NCBI GenBank assembly: GCA_964499285.1
Contig: CAZCLA010000019.1
Location: 1-56,161 of the forward strand
Origin: JAGFIY01 sp964499285
GTDB taxonomy: Bacteria; Bacteroidota; Ignavibacteria; Ignavibacteriales; Melioribacteraceae
Reading direction: 5' to 3'
Length of the DNA: 56,161 nt
Shown: positions 35,290 to 43,374 of the stretch, piece after piece
How the letters are laid out: each line of letters opens with the position of its first letter
Position numbering within the stretch: the first letter of the stretch is position 1
Notes under the pieces: model-generated
The model's database searches: none
What the model saw: only the letters and a program-made list of their open reading frames with translations
What the model was told of the DNA's origin: nothing
Position numbers and translations under genes: made by a program

Positions 35290-36774
35290 TTATTGAAAAA
35301 CCAATATTATGGTGGCAATACTTCCTAACAAACCAGCAACCGCACCAATCCTGCTTAGATAAAACCAAAATTCTTCTGTGGGTCTTTCTTTCTTAACGTA
35401 TATGTAATCTCCGGCTTCTACCGGGATGTTTTCGTTATCCTCCACCAGATACCAGTTCCTAGTCTTTCCTTTAATTAAGTAAACTTCGTCCTCACCATAA
35501 GCAATATTTGCATAACCGCCGGCATCTTTAATATAGTTCCACACTGATTTTCCTTCTTCCAACGGGAAGTAGCCACTTTCTTTTACACCACCCCAAACAA
35601 GCACTTTATTTGATATTTCCGGAACTATTATTATATCTCCGTCTTTTAAAGTAAATTTTGCTGCTTCTGAGTTATCATCATAAATATTAGTAAAATTTAT
35701 ATCAACCTTGCTGTCTAATAGTCGTAATCTATTATCAAGATTGAAAAAAAGTGTGTCCCGAATTTGGAGTATCCCGGTCCTATACATTTCCAAAAATTCG
35801 AGTTGTTCAATTTGGTTCAAAAACGCAGCATCTAATTCTATATTCGGTAATTCTTGATATTGCTTTTTGAATATTTCTTTTTTTATCATAGAGTAAGAAT
35901 CAAAATTTCTAAGAATTTCGGAGTAGATAAGAGAAGCGCTATTCGTAAACCCGCCAGCTTTATTAATAACTTCTTTAAGTGTTGTTGAATTTTTTGAAAT
36001 CGGAATGTAGCCGGGCCTGTTTACTTCACCCAATACTAATACTTGATATTTTTGTTTATTAAATTCAGAATATAAAACACGGATTCTATCTCCCGGTTCA
36101 AGTGGGAATTTCTCGTTTAAATTTACTTCGAGCACTTTCTCTGTTTCGCCATTATTTTCTAAACGAGTAATTTCTGCTTTGGTAATATCTGTATATGCCG
36201 TATTAATACCATGCGAAAAAAATATTGCTGTTTGAAGGTTATCCCCTTCTACAAATTGAAATTCTGTAGGTTTGTTTACTGCTCCGTCAATCGAAACAAA
36301 ATGCACTTTATCGTCATAAGCCGGAAAAACAATTACATCACCGTCTTTTAAGTATGGGTTGTGTTCAAAGTCGCCGGTTAATCGGAACATTGCTAAGTCA
36401 ATAATTTGTTCCGCGCCATCTTTCCTTTTCAGTTTAATATTTCTCAGAGCATATTTCTCATAATTCTTCTTGAACTCTACCATGCCTTCTTCACTTCGAA
36501 TTGCAGCAAGAAGTGTCGCTTTTGTTTCGTTGTAAATTCTTGTAACAAATTGATCTAATCTCTCAGTATTCAACGAAGGAAAGGAACCGTTTACTATAAA
36601 ATCGCCGCCAATAGTTATCGATATAGAATTAAAGGCAATGGTATTTATACTGTTTTGTGAATTCTCTGAAGTCGAGAATTGAGCGTTAAGATTGTTGAAG
36701 AAAATAAAACTTAATACGAATAATATAGTTATGCGCTTAAACAATTTGCTCCCGGGAATTATATTGTTCATCAT
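35290..36774 (-). CDS. SLBB-domain polysaccharide export protein
   Basis: A 494-residue exported protein. After a signal peptide or anchor (about 10-32, ending NLNAQ) come at least three SLBB-like beta-grasp repeats: VSIDGAVNKPTEFQF, VLVLGEVNRPGYIPI and VLVWGGVKESGYFPL. Each is followed by a segment of the FINKAGGF kind and by a DGDVIVFP-like turn. I do not see the N-terminal Poly_export domain of Wza. The C-terminus carries one hydrophobic helix (GAVAGLLGSIATIILVF). It probably forms part of a periplasm-spanning export channel with the Wzz protein. The ATG at 36774 overlaps rfbB by 38 bp. A TTG at 36744 with GGGAG upstream is an alternative. Confidence 0.82.
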   Translation of the reverse strand: MMNNIIPGSKLFKRITILFVLSFIFFNNLNAQFSTSENSQNSINTIAFNSISITIGGDFIVNGSFPSLNTERLDQFVTRIYNETKATLLAAIRSEEGMVEFKKNYEKYALRNIKLKRKDGAEQIIDLAMFRLTGDFEHNPYLKDGDVIVFPAYDDKVHFVSIDGAVNKPTEFQFVEGDNLQTAIFFSHGINTAYTDITKAEITRLENNGETEKVLEVNLNEKFPLEPGDRIRVLYSEFNKQKYQVLVLGEVNRPGYIPISKNSTTLKEVINKAGGFTNSASLIYSEILRNFDSYSMIKKEIFKKQYQELPNIELDAAFLNQIEQLEFLEMYRTGILQIRDTLFFNLDNRLRLLDSKVDINFTNIYDDNSEAAKFTLKDGDIIIVPEISNKVLVWGGVKESGYFPLEEGKSVWNYIKDAGGYANIAYGEDEVYLIKGKTRNWYLVEDNENIPVEAGDYIYVKKERPTEEFWFYLSRIGAVAGLLGSIATIILVFQ

Positions 36775-37762
36775 AATATTTTAAGTATTCCTTGTTTATA
36801 ATTCTTTCCCACCAATTTTTGTTTTCCAGGTACCAATCTATTGTTTTGGAAATTGCTTCTTCGAAATCAAATTGTGGTTTCCAGTTTAATTCAGTTTTTA
36901 TTTTTGATGCATCAATTGCATATCGTCTATCGTGTCCGGGTCTATCCTTTACGTATTCAATCAAGTCTTCCGATTTATTTAATTTTTCGAGAATCAATTT
37001 AACTATATCTATATTTTTCATTTCACGTTCTGCACCGATATTGTAAACCTCACCAATTTTTCCATTTTCGAGAACCATCTCTACCGCAAGATTATGATCT
37101 ACAACATATATCCAATCGCGAACGTTTAATCCGTCTCCGTAAACGGGAAGTTTTTTATCGCTTAATGTATTTAATATCATTAACGGAATAAGTTTTTCGG
37201 GGAACTGATACGGACCGTAATTGTTTGAGCATCTTGTAATAAGTATTGGAAGTCCGTAAGTATGATGAAATGCCTGAGCCATTAAATCTGCCGCGGCTTT
37301 ACTTGACGAATAAGGACTGTTTGGCGAAATCGGCGTCTGCTCAGAAAAAAAGCCTTCCGCTCCTAAACTTCCGTAAACCTCGTCAGTAGAAACTTGCAAA
37401 AATCTTTCGATCCCAAATCTTTTTGAAGCTTCCAGCAACACATTTGTACCGATAACATTTGTAGTATAAAATACTTCGGAACCCAGAATGCTTCTATCAA
37501 CGTGAGATTCCGCCGCAAAATTGATTACATAATCGAACTTATATTTTTCGAAAAGTGAGTCGATCAATTCTTTATCGGTTATACTTCCTTTTACGAACTG
37601 ATAATTAGAATTTTCCTCAGATTCTTTTAAGTTCTCTAGGTTTCCCGCATAAGTCAAAGAATCCAAGTTTACAATTTTCCAATCATCTCTCTTCTTAAGA
37701 ATTGTGTTGATAAAATTACTTCCAATAAATCCGGCTCCGCCGGTAACTAAAACATTTTTCAT
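36737..37762 (-). CDS. rfbB: dTDP-glucose 4,6-dehydratase
   Basis: It converts dTDP-glucose to dTDP-4-keto-6-deoxyglucose, the branch point to rhamnose and other deoxysugars. The 341 residues match the family. NAD binding is at VTGGAGFIGSNF (6-17). The catalytic Ser-Thr region is in QVSTDEVYGSLG, and the Tyr-x3-Lys pair is in SPYSSSKAAADL, followed by TRCSNNYGPYQFPEKLIPL and YGDGLNVRDWIYV. RfbA, RfbC and RfbD are not in this window. It lies 11 bp behind the outer-membrane protein gene and overlaps the export protein gene by 38 bp. Confidence 0.96.
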   Translation of the reverse strand: MKNVLVTGGAGFIGSNFINTILKKRDDWKIVNLDSLTYAGNLENLKESEENSNYQFVKGSITDKELIDSLFEKYKFDYVINFAAESHVDRSILGSEVFYTTNVIGTNVLLEASKRFGIERFLQVSTDEVYGSLGAEGFFSEQTPISPNSPYSSSKAAADLMAQAFHHTYGLPILITRCSNNYGPYQFPEKLIPLMILNTLSDKKLPVYGDGLNVRDWIYVVDHNLAVEMVLENGKIGEVYNIGAEREMKNIDIVKLILEKLNKSEDLIEYVKDRPGHDRRYAIDASKIKTELNWKPQFDFEEAISKTIDWYLENKNWWERIINKEYLKYYDEQYNSREQIV

Positions 37763-37773
37763 TTTATACCTAA

Positions 37774-38511
37774 TTAAAAAGCTAAGAACCCCAAATATAC
37801 ACCAGTTTGAACAAAAAATGAATTACCGGATAATTTATTAGGAACATTTTTCAATTCAATCTCGTTTGCGTATTTCCAATCCTCTCCCAGAGTAAATTGA
37901 TAACCTCCGCCAGCTCTGAACGAGAGGAATCTATTGATCGGGACATCTAAATTTATTGTAGGGCTAATAGTATAATAATTATTTTCGATTAAATAAGTTT
38001 TTTTGCTCTGAGATGGTGAAGTCAAATAATCATTCCAAAGATCATCCCAATCAATTGAACCGCTGTTTTGAAAAACATTTATTTCAATGCTCCCCCTGCC
38101 GAGAATAGCTCCAACCGAGAGATTTACATTTTTAACAAACGGGAGAGTATATTCTAAACTAATGCCCCAGCCTCCAATCGAATACTCTGCTTCTCTACTC
38201 ATAAAATCAAACACTTTTTCGACAGAGGAAGAACCGCCGAAACTCATTGCCCCGATTCGCAAATTTTCGATAAATAACACATAAGCATAACCGCTTACAC
38301 CGAGAGCAAAGACTCCGCTATTACTCACTTCCCCCAATTCGAGAAGGTTCAGTTTTGAATTGAGTTCATCTACATTCGGGAACATCCAAACAGGAGAAAA
38401 ACCGAATGCCGCACCAAATTTTCCTATCTGAGCACTTCTGCCTGCCTGTGCGTGAAGATTAAAACTGACCAAAAGTGTAATTATTACAACGCTTAAAGTA
38501 TTTTTCATCAT
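37774..38511 (-). CDS. Small outer-membrane beta-barrel-like protein, function unknown
   Basis: A 245-residue exported protein with a signal peptide (about 1-22, FNLHAQ). Repeated amphipathic, aromatic- and Gly-rich strands end in an aromatic residue (VQTGVYLGFLAF), the mark of an outer-membrane barrel recognised by BamA. Segments such as SIGGWGISLEYTLPF and RAGGGYQFTLGEDW alternate in the way of barrel hairpins. I do not recognise a specific family. It is the first gene after ftsZ and is 11 bp upstream of rfbB, so it may be the lead gene of the polysaccharide locus. Confidence 0.7.
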   Translation of the reverse strand: MMKNTLSVVIITLLVSFNLHAQAGRSAQIGKFGAAFGFSPVWMFPNVDELNSKLNLLELGEVSNSGVFALGVSGYAYVLFIENLRIGAMSFGGSSSVEKVFDFMSREAEYSIGGWGISLEYTLPFVKNVNLSVGAILGRGSIEINVFQNSGSIDWDDLWNDYLTSPSQSKKTYLIENNYYTISPTINLDVPINRFLSFRAGGGYQFTLGEDWKYANEIELKNVPNKLSGNSFFVQTGVYLGFLAF

Positions 38512-38542
38512 GAATCTATTTTGGGATAAAATTAGCTATGCG

Positions 38543-38557
38543 AATAATAATAATAAT
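38543..38557. repeat. (AAT)5 microsatellite in the leader of the barrel gene
   Basis: Five uninterrupted AAT units (ATT on the coding strand) lie about 32-46 bp before the ATG at 38511. Such a tract can change length by slippage and alter spacing in a promoter or leader. At only five units this may be chance in AT-rich DNA. Confidence 0.5.
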
Positions 38558-38619
38558 CAAATTTACTTATTTGAGAAAATTTTGGCAGGTCAATTTTTTA
38601 TAACATTAGAATTTAAGAA

Positions 38620-38677
38620 GAGACCGGACAAATGCCATTCATTGTCACCACAACAAGGAGACATAAAATCCGGTCTC
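38620..38677. repeat. GC-rich 9-bp inverted repeat with a 40-nt loop behind ftsZ
   Basis: GAGACCGGA (38620-38628) and TCCGGTCTC (38669-38677) are perfect inverted copies 40 nt apart in the otherwise AT-rich spacer between ftsZ and the next gene. No T-run follows on either strand, so it is not an ordinary intrinsic terminator. The loop contains possible micro-ORFs on both strands. It could be a folded RNA, a small mobile repeat or a barrier between the dcw cluster and the glycan locus. Confidence 0.6.
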
Positions 38678-38691
38678 AACAGGAAAATTAA

Positions 38692-39963
38692 TTAATCCAT
38701 CATCATACTTAGGAAGGATGAACTGTCCTCATCTCTCCAATTCTTATCTTCTTTTTTCGGTTTAGGTTCTTCTTTACTGCTTTTAAGTTTATCGAACTTG
38801 AAACCTCCTTTTTCCAAGCCAGAAGAATCTTTCATATAGTTGCCGGTACCTCTTACACGATGAATTGTCGGAATATCAAGAACATCTCTATCCGCAAAAT
38901 CATCTTCATTAAATTTATAACCTGTAAAAACCGGCTCCTCGAGTTGCTGTTCCTCTTCAACCTCAACTTTATTAGCGGCTCTTTTTGATTTAGCATCATA
39001 GGTACTAAATCCGGTTGCAATAACCGTATAGGAAACATATTCGTTCATATCCTCTTTGTTCACCCATCCGAATATAATATTAACCTCTTCTCCAGCTGCC
39101 TCATAAATGATTTTATTACCTTCTTGAATTTCCTGCATTGTAAGATCGTTTGATCCCGTTACGTTTAGAAGAATGTTCTTTGCACCTTTTATGTTAATTC
39201 CTTCAAGCAGAGGAGACGAAATTGCTTTTTGAGCCGCTTCGATTGCACGGTTCTCACCGGATGCAATTCCGCATCCCATTAGAGCTTCGCCGGATTCATT
39301 CATCACAGAGCGGACATCGGCAAAGTCAACATTGATGATTCCAGTAATCGTAATAATATCGGCAATCCCTCTCGTAGCCTCGTACAGAACCTCGTTAGGT
39401 TTATCGAAAGCAGCGGAAGCAGAAACTTGTTTATCCAGAATGTTAAGCAGTCTTTCGTTAGGAATAACTATTAGACTATCCACCGATCTCCTCAATTCAT
39501 GAATTCCTTGCTCGGCATTTAACATTCTTTTTTTACCTTCCCACTTGAATGGTTTAGTAATGATTCCCACAACAAGTGAACCTAGGCTCTTTGCAATTCC
39601 CGCTACGAGCGGGGCTCCGCCGGTACCGGTTCCGCCGCCCATTCCGGCAGTAATGAAAACCATATCACTTCCCTTAAGAACCGATTCAATTTTTTCCCTA
39701 TCTTCTTCCAAGGCTTTTCTGCCAACGTTGGGATCGGCTCCAGCACCCAAACCGCGGGTTATGTTTGTTCCAATTTGAATTTTGTGATGTGCGCTGCTGT
39801 TATGAAGGGCTTGTGAATCCGTATTTATTGCAACATATTCAACACCTTTTAAGCCCTTTTTCATCATGCTTTCGATTGCATTACAGCCGCCGCCGCCAAC
39901 GCCAACGACTCGAAGTTTTGCAGAATCGATCTGATCGCGATCAAGTGTACAGAATTTTGGCAT
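38692..39963 (-). CDS. ftsZ: Cell division protein FtsZ
   Basis: A tubulin-like GTPase of 423 residues that forms the Z-ring. The GTP site is visible in VGGGGCNAIESM and GMGGGTGTGGAP (tubulin signature), and the T7 loop in NVDFADVRSVM. The core ends at about 325. The variable linker contains LDIPTIHRVRG (about 362-372), which resembles the usual C-terminal FtsA/ZipA-binding peptide, yet it is followed by another roughly 51 residues ending SSSFLSMMMD. The ATG is preceded by a strong AAGGAGGAG site at 4-nt spacing, unusual in this window and fitting the high level of FtsZ needed. It is 26 bp downstream of ftsA. Confidence 0.98.
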   Translation of the reverse strand: MPKFCTLDRDQIDSAKLRVVGVGGGGCNAIESMMKKGLKGVEYVAINTDSQALHNSSAHHKIQIGTNITRGLGAGADPNVGRKALEEDREKIESVLKGSDMVFITAGMGGGTGTGGAPLVAGIAKSLGSLVVGIITKPFKWEGKKRMLNAEQGIHELRRSVDSLIVIPNERLLNILDKQVSASAAFDKPNEVLYEATRGIADIITITGIINVDFADVRSVMNESGEALMGCGIASGENRAIEAAQKAISSPLLEGINIKGAKNILLNVTGSNDLTMQEIQEGNKIIYEAAGEEVNIIFGWVNKEDMNEYVSYTVIATGFSTYDAKSKRAANKVEVEEEQQLEEPVFTGYKFNEDDFADRDVLDIPTIHRVRGTGNYMKDSSGLEKGGFKFDKLKSSKEEPKPKKEDKNWRDEDSSSFLSMMMD

Positions 39964-39967
39964 TTTA

Positions 39968-39976
39968 CTCCTCCTT
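39968..39976 (-). promoter_or_regulatory. Strong Shine-Dalgarno of ftsZ
   Basis: AAGGAGGAG is nearly fully complementary to the 16S rRNA 3' end and lies 4 nt before the ftsZ ATG. Most genes here have weak or no such site, so it probably raises FtsZ yield relative to the other dcw products from the same mRNA. Confidence 0.75.
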
Positions 39977-39989
39977 GTTGTGGTATTTA

Positions 39990-41231
39990 TTATAATTCGT
40001 CAAATATCTCTTGTAATCTTCTGATAAAGTTCGTGAAAACATTTTTCTTCTTTTTTGAAGACTTATCTTTAATTATGGATTCAGATGCTGTTGAGCCGGG
40101 AATTCCCTTTATTAGACCGGCAACGGTCGCAAATTCCGGACTGCCAATTTCGTTTGATAACCCGCTTCCCAATTCCAATGGAACGCCAATCCTTGCAGGA
40201 CAACCGAAAACTTCTTCTGCTAGTTCGGTGCAGCCTTTAAGAAGTGATCCTCCGCCGGTTAACACAACCCCAGCTTTTATTTTATTTTTTGCACCCGAAT
40301 TTCTGATATCGTTTTCAATAATAGTGAACAATTCGCGCATCCTCACACTAATAATTTGAGTGAGCAGCGAGATCGGAATTTTAATGTTTCCTCTTGCGCC
40401 GACACCTTTGATATATATGTCTTCTTCTTTAATTATAGCACTTTCTGTCGCATAGCCGTATTCTTTTTTAAGCTTCTCAGCCTCTTCGGTCACAATTCCG
40501 AGAGTTTCACGAATATCTTTCGTAACTTGATTTCCTGCAACGCCAATTACTTTTGTATGAACGATACTTTTCTCACTATAGATTGCAACATCGGTTGTGC
40601 CTCCCCCGATATCTATAAGCACCACACCAAGATCTTTTTCGCTTTCATCGAGAACCGATAATGATGAAGCAATAGGTTGCAGAATGTATTCTCTAATTTT
40701 TAATCCGGCTCGCTCAACTGATTTTTTTATATTCTGAATTGCAGGAATTGATGCAAGTACCACATGATTCACAGCTTCAAGTCTTGATCCGCACATACCT
40801 ATGGGATCTTCAATTCCGCCTTGATGATCAATAATATATTCTTCCGGAATAATGTGGAGAATCTGTCTATCCGATGGAATACGAATAGTTTTTACATCAG
40901 TTTTCAATCTCTCAAGATCGTCTGCTAGGATTTCATTATCCGGATTGCTGATGGTAACATAGTTTCTGTGCCGCAAACTTGTTATATGTTCGCCGGCAAC
41001 TCCAACGTTCACTTCATCCACTTCAACGCCTGCTCTGTTTATAGCGATATCCAATGCTTCTCTAATAGCTTCCGCTGTTTTTGCAATGTTTGCTACAAGG
41101 CCTCTATTTAACCCTTCGGAAGGAGCAACTCCAAAACCAAGGATATCAATTAAGTCGCCGTTTTTTTCTGCTATTACCGCACCGACCTTCGTCGTACCTA
41201 AATCTAATCCGGCTACAATATTCTTTTTCAT
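39990..41231 (-). CDS. ftsA: Cell division protein FtsA
   Basis: An actin-like ATPase (413 residues) that ties FtsZ to the membrane and recruits later divisome proteins. Motifs: phosphate-1 AGLDLGTTKVGAVIAE (residues 6-21), the 1C domain with GVAGEHITSL, phosphate-2 VVLIDIGGGTTDVAIY, and adenosine loop GVVLTGGGSLLKGCTELA. The C-terminus has a basic linker and an amphipathic helix (VFTNFIRRLQEIFDEL), the membrane-targeting sequence. It overlaps ftsQ by 4 bp and precedes ftsZ, the standard order. Confidence 0.97.
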   Translation of the reverse strand: MKKNIVAGLDLGTTKVGAVIAEKNGDLIDILGFGVAPSEGLNRGLVANIAKTAEAIREALDIAINRAGVEVDEVNVGVAGEHITSLRHRNYVTISNPDNEILADDLERLKTDVKTIRIPSDRQILHIIPEEYIIDHQGGIEDPIGMCGSRLEAVNHVVLASIPAIQNIKKSVERAGLKIREYILQPIASSLSVLDESEKDLGVVLIDIGGGTTDVAIYSEKSIVHTKVIGVAGNQVTKDIRETLGIVTEEAEKLKKEYGYATESAIIKEEDIYIKGVGARGNIKIPISLLTQIISVRMRELFTIIENDIRNSGAKNKIKAGVVLTGGGSLLKGCTELAEEVFGCPARIGVPLELGSGLSNEIGSPEFATVAGLIKGIPGSTASESIIKDKSSKKKKNVFTNFIRRLQEIFDEL

Positions 41232-42001
41232 ATACTATTTTCCTCTTCGGATTCGTTCTGCATAAAGCCCAAATACATCATTCCGTTATATCTAAGATCA
41301 ACATAATCGAGAACAAAGTTCAAGTTTATTCCATCGGTTGTTTTCCAGAGGGTGTTGAAATAGATTACTTTTTCAATTTCGTTTTGCCTCCCGATCACAA
41401 CCGGAAAATTTATATCGGAAAAAGTAAGAATAATATCGCCGCCGTTTCTCAAATCGATTTCCGATAATTGATCGTAAAGTTCGGGTCCAGCTAATTTTAG
41501 AGCTTCAATAATTTGGAATCCGGTAAATACATCATCATTATTTCTTAAAAAATTTCCCGCAACAATTTTTCTCGGCAGCATCGGATTTGTTAACACAGGG
41601 TAATCAATTTGTTTAGTAAAAGGAACGATTGGCAATAATTCAAAAGATTCGGTTATTAAGAATTGTTCTGTGCCATCGTAAACTATTGCTTCGATCGATT
41701 TTTCCTCAATTATCACCAATACTTTATTGTTCCCGTCATAACGTACTTCAGCTTTACTTATATAAGGGTGTTTTTCAATTCTGTCTTTTATTAGAGAAAG
41801 TGTCAGTTCATCTTCGTCGTTTTTATTTTTCAATTTTGCGAATCGAAAATACTGATCGCTGCTTAACATCAAGTTGCCTTCAAGTTCGATCACGTCTATC
41901 CGATAACCTTTATCGGATTCAAGAGTGAAAGTTAAGTAAACTAAAACTATCACGAAAAATCCAAAGATAAAGTATCGAAATATGTTTGCTCTTCTTTTCA
42001 T
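41228..42001 (-). CDS. ftsQ: Cell division protein FtsQ/DivIB
   Basis: A 257-residue bitopic division protein. A short cytoplasmic tail is followed by one membrane helix (about 9-26, FRYFIFGFFVIVLVYLTF). A POTRA domain begins with IDVIELEGNLMLSSDQYF and continues with IKDRIEKHPYISKAEVRY, then the beta domain. FtsQ binds FtsB/FtsL and FtsW/FtsI in the periplasm. The sequence is divergent, but the position between murC and ftsA, with ATGA overlaps on both sides, makes the call secure. Confidence 0.9.
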   Translation of the reverse strand: MKRRANIFRYFIFGFFVIVLVYLTFTLESDKGYRIDVIELEGNLMLSSDQYFRFAKLKNKNDEDELTLSLIKDRIEKHPYISKAEVRYDGNNKVLVIIEEKSIEAIVYDGTEQFLITESFELLPIVPFTKQIDYPVLTNPMLPRKIVAGNFLRNNDDVFTGFQIIEALKLAGPELYDQLSEIDLRNGGDIILTFSDINFPVVIGRQNEIEKVIYFNTLWKTTDGINLNFVLDYVDLRYNGMMYLGFMQNESEEENSI

Positions 42002-43371
42002 TTTTTTAGTTCATCAACAAACTTTTCGCCGTATTTCCAAATGTCTCCTGCACCAAGAGTTACAATAATATCGCCTTGTTTACTCAACTTTTTCAACAAT
42101 GCAGGAATTTTTGTTTTATCCGGCTCGAAATAGACATTTTTGTGTCCGTAACTTTTCGCTGTATCAGTAATAAGTTTTCCGGTAATTCCTTCAAGTGGTT
42201 TCTCTCTTGCAGGGTAAACATCAGTACATATAAATAAGTCCGAGTTAAGAAACGATCTTCCGAACTCTTGGTAAAAATCACGTGTTCTTGAATACAAATG
42301 CGGTTGAAAAACTGCAACCAATCTTCTTTTCCATCCGCCTCTAATTGCAGCGAGCGTCGCATTTATTTCAGTTGGATGATGAGCGTAATCATCAATTACC
42401 ATCAATTCATTATCATACTTCATTTCAAATCTTCTGTAAACTCCGCTAAATGATTCCAATGCTTCTTTTATTATTTTAAAATCAATTCCAAGCTGCATTG
42501 CGATCGAAACTGCAACGAGTGAATTTTTTATCATATGAAGACCCGGAACATTCAATTTTATTTTACCAAGTTCTTCGCCAAAATAAATTACCGAATAAGT
42601 GTTTGAGTGTTCTGAATAACTTATATCAACGGCTCTTACATCCGCTTGATTAGTAATTCCGTAAGTCACTATTTTTCTTGGTATCTCGGGAATAATTTCC
42701 TGAAGTGACGGTTCATCTAGGCATAGCACTGCAAATCCGAAGAATGGCACCTTGTTTGCAAACTCTATGAAAGCAGATTTTATATCATCCAAATCGTTAT
42801 AAATATCGAGATGTTCTTTTTCCAAATTAGTTATCACCGCGATGCTTGGTGTCAGTTTTAGGAATGATCTATCGAATTCATCTGCTTCAACAACAATATA
42901 TTCGCCTTTCCCGAGCCGAGCGTTCGTTCCGCCGAGTCCGCTTAATTTTCCACCGACTATTATTGTCGGATCAATACCTGCTTTTGTCAAAACCAAACCA
43001 ACCATAGATGTAGTAGTAGTTTTACCATGAGTTCCGGCAATTGCAATACCATATTTCATCCTCATCGTTTCAGCTAGCATCTCACTTCTTTTTATAACAG
43101 GAATTTTCAAATCAATTGCTGCTTTAACTTCCGGATTCTTCAAATTGACTGCCGATGAATAGACGAGCACATCAACATTTTTCAAATTATTCGGAGAATG
43201 CCCCTCATAGATTTCCATTCCAAGATCGCTTAATCGATTAGTCACTTCGGATAGAGAGATATCGCTGCCGGATACTTTGAAACCCCGGCTCCATAATATT
43301 TCGGCTAACCCGCTCATTCCGATTCCACCGATTCCAACAAAGTGAACTTTTTTAATAAATGTTTCAATCAT
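41998..43371 (-). CDS. murC: UDP-N-acetylmuramate-L-alanine ligase
   Basis: It adds L-Ala to UDP-MurNAc with ATP, the first step of the stem peptide, in the cytoplasm. The 457 residues show VHFVGIGGIGMSGLAEIL (UDP-binding), the ATP P-loop IAGTHGKTTTTSM, the Mg-binding VVEADEFDRSF, EHLDIYNDLD, and DDYAHHPTEI in the third domain. All are canonical for MurC. It lies 3 bp after murG and overlaps ftsQ by 4 bp. Confidence 0.97.
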   Translation of the reverse strand: MIETFIKKVHFVGIGGIGMSGLAEILWSRGFKVSGSDISLSEVTNRLSDLGMEIYEGHSPNNLKNVDVLVYSSAVNLKNPEVKAAIDLKIPVIKRSEMLAETMRMKYGIAIAGTHGKTTTTSMVGLVLTKAGIDPTIIVGGKLSGLGGTNARLGKGEYIVVEADEFDRSFLKLTPSIAVITNLEKEHLDIYNDLDDIKSAFIEFANKVPFFGFAVLCLDEPSLQEIIPEIPRKIVTYGITNQADVRAVDISYSEHSNTYSVIYFGEELGKIKLNVPGLHMIKNSLVAVSIAMQLGIDFKIIKEALESFSGVYRRFEMKYDNELMVIDDYAHHPTEINATLAAIRGGWKRRLVAVFQPHLYSRTRDFYQEFGRSFLNSDLFICTDVYPAREKPLEGITGKLITDTAKSYGHKNVYFEPDKTKIPALLKKLSKQGDIIVTLGAGDIWKYGEKFVDELKK

Positions 43372-43374
43372 AAT

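Noticed and set aside
38588..38593. TTGACC on the minus strand as the promoter of the barrel gene
   Set aside because: No convincing -10 element stands 16-18 bp downstream, so I did not call it.
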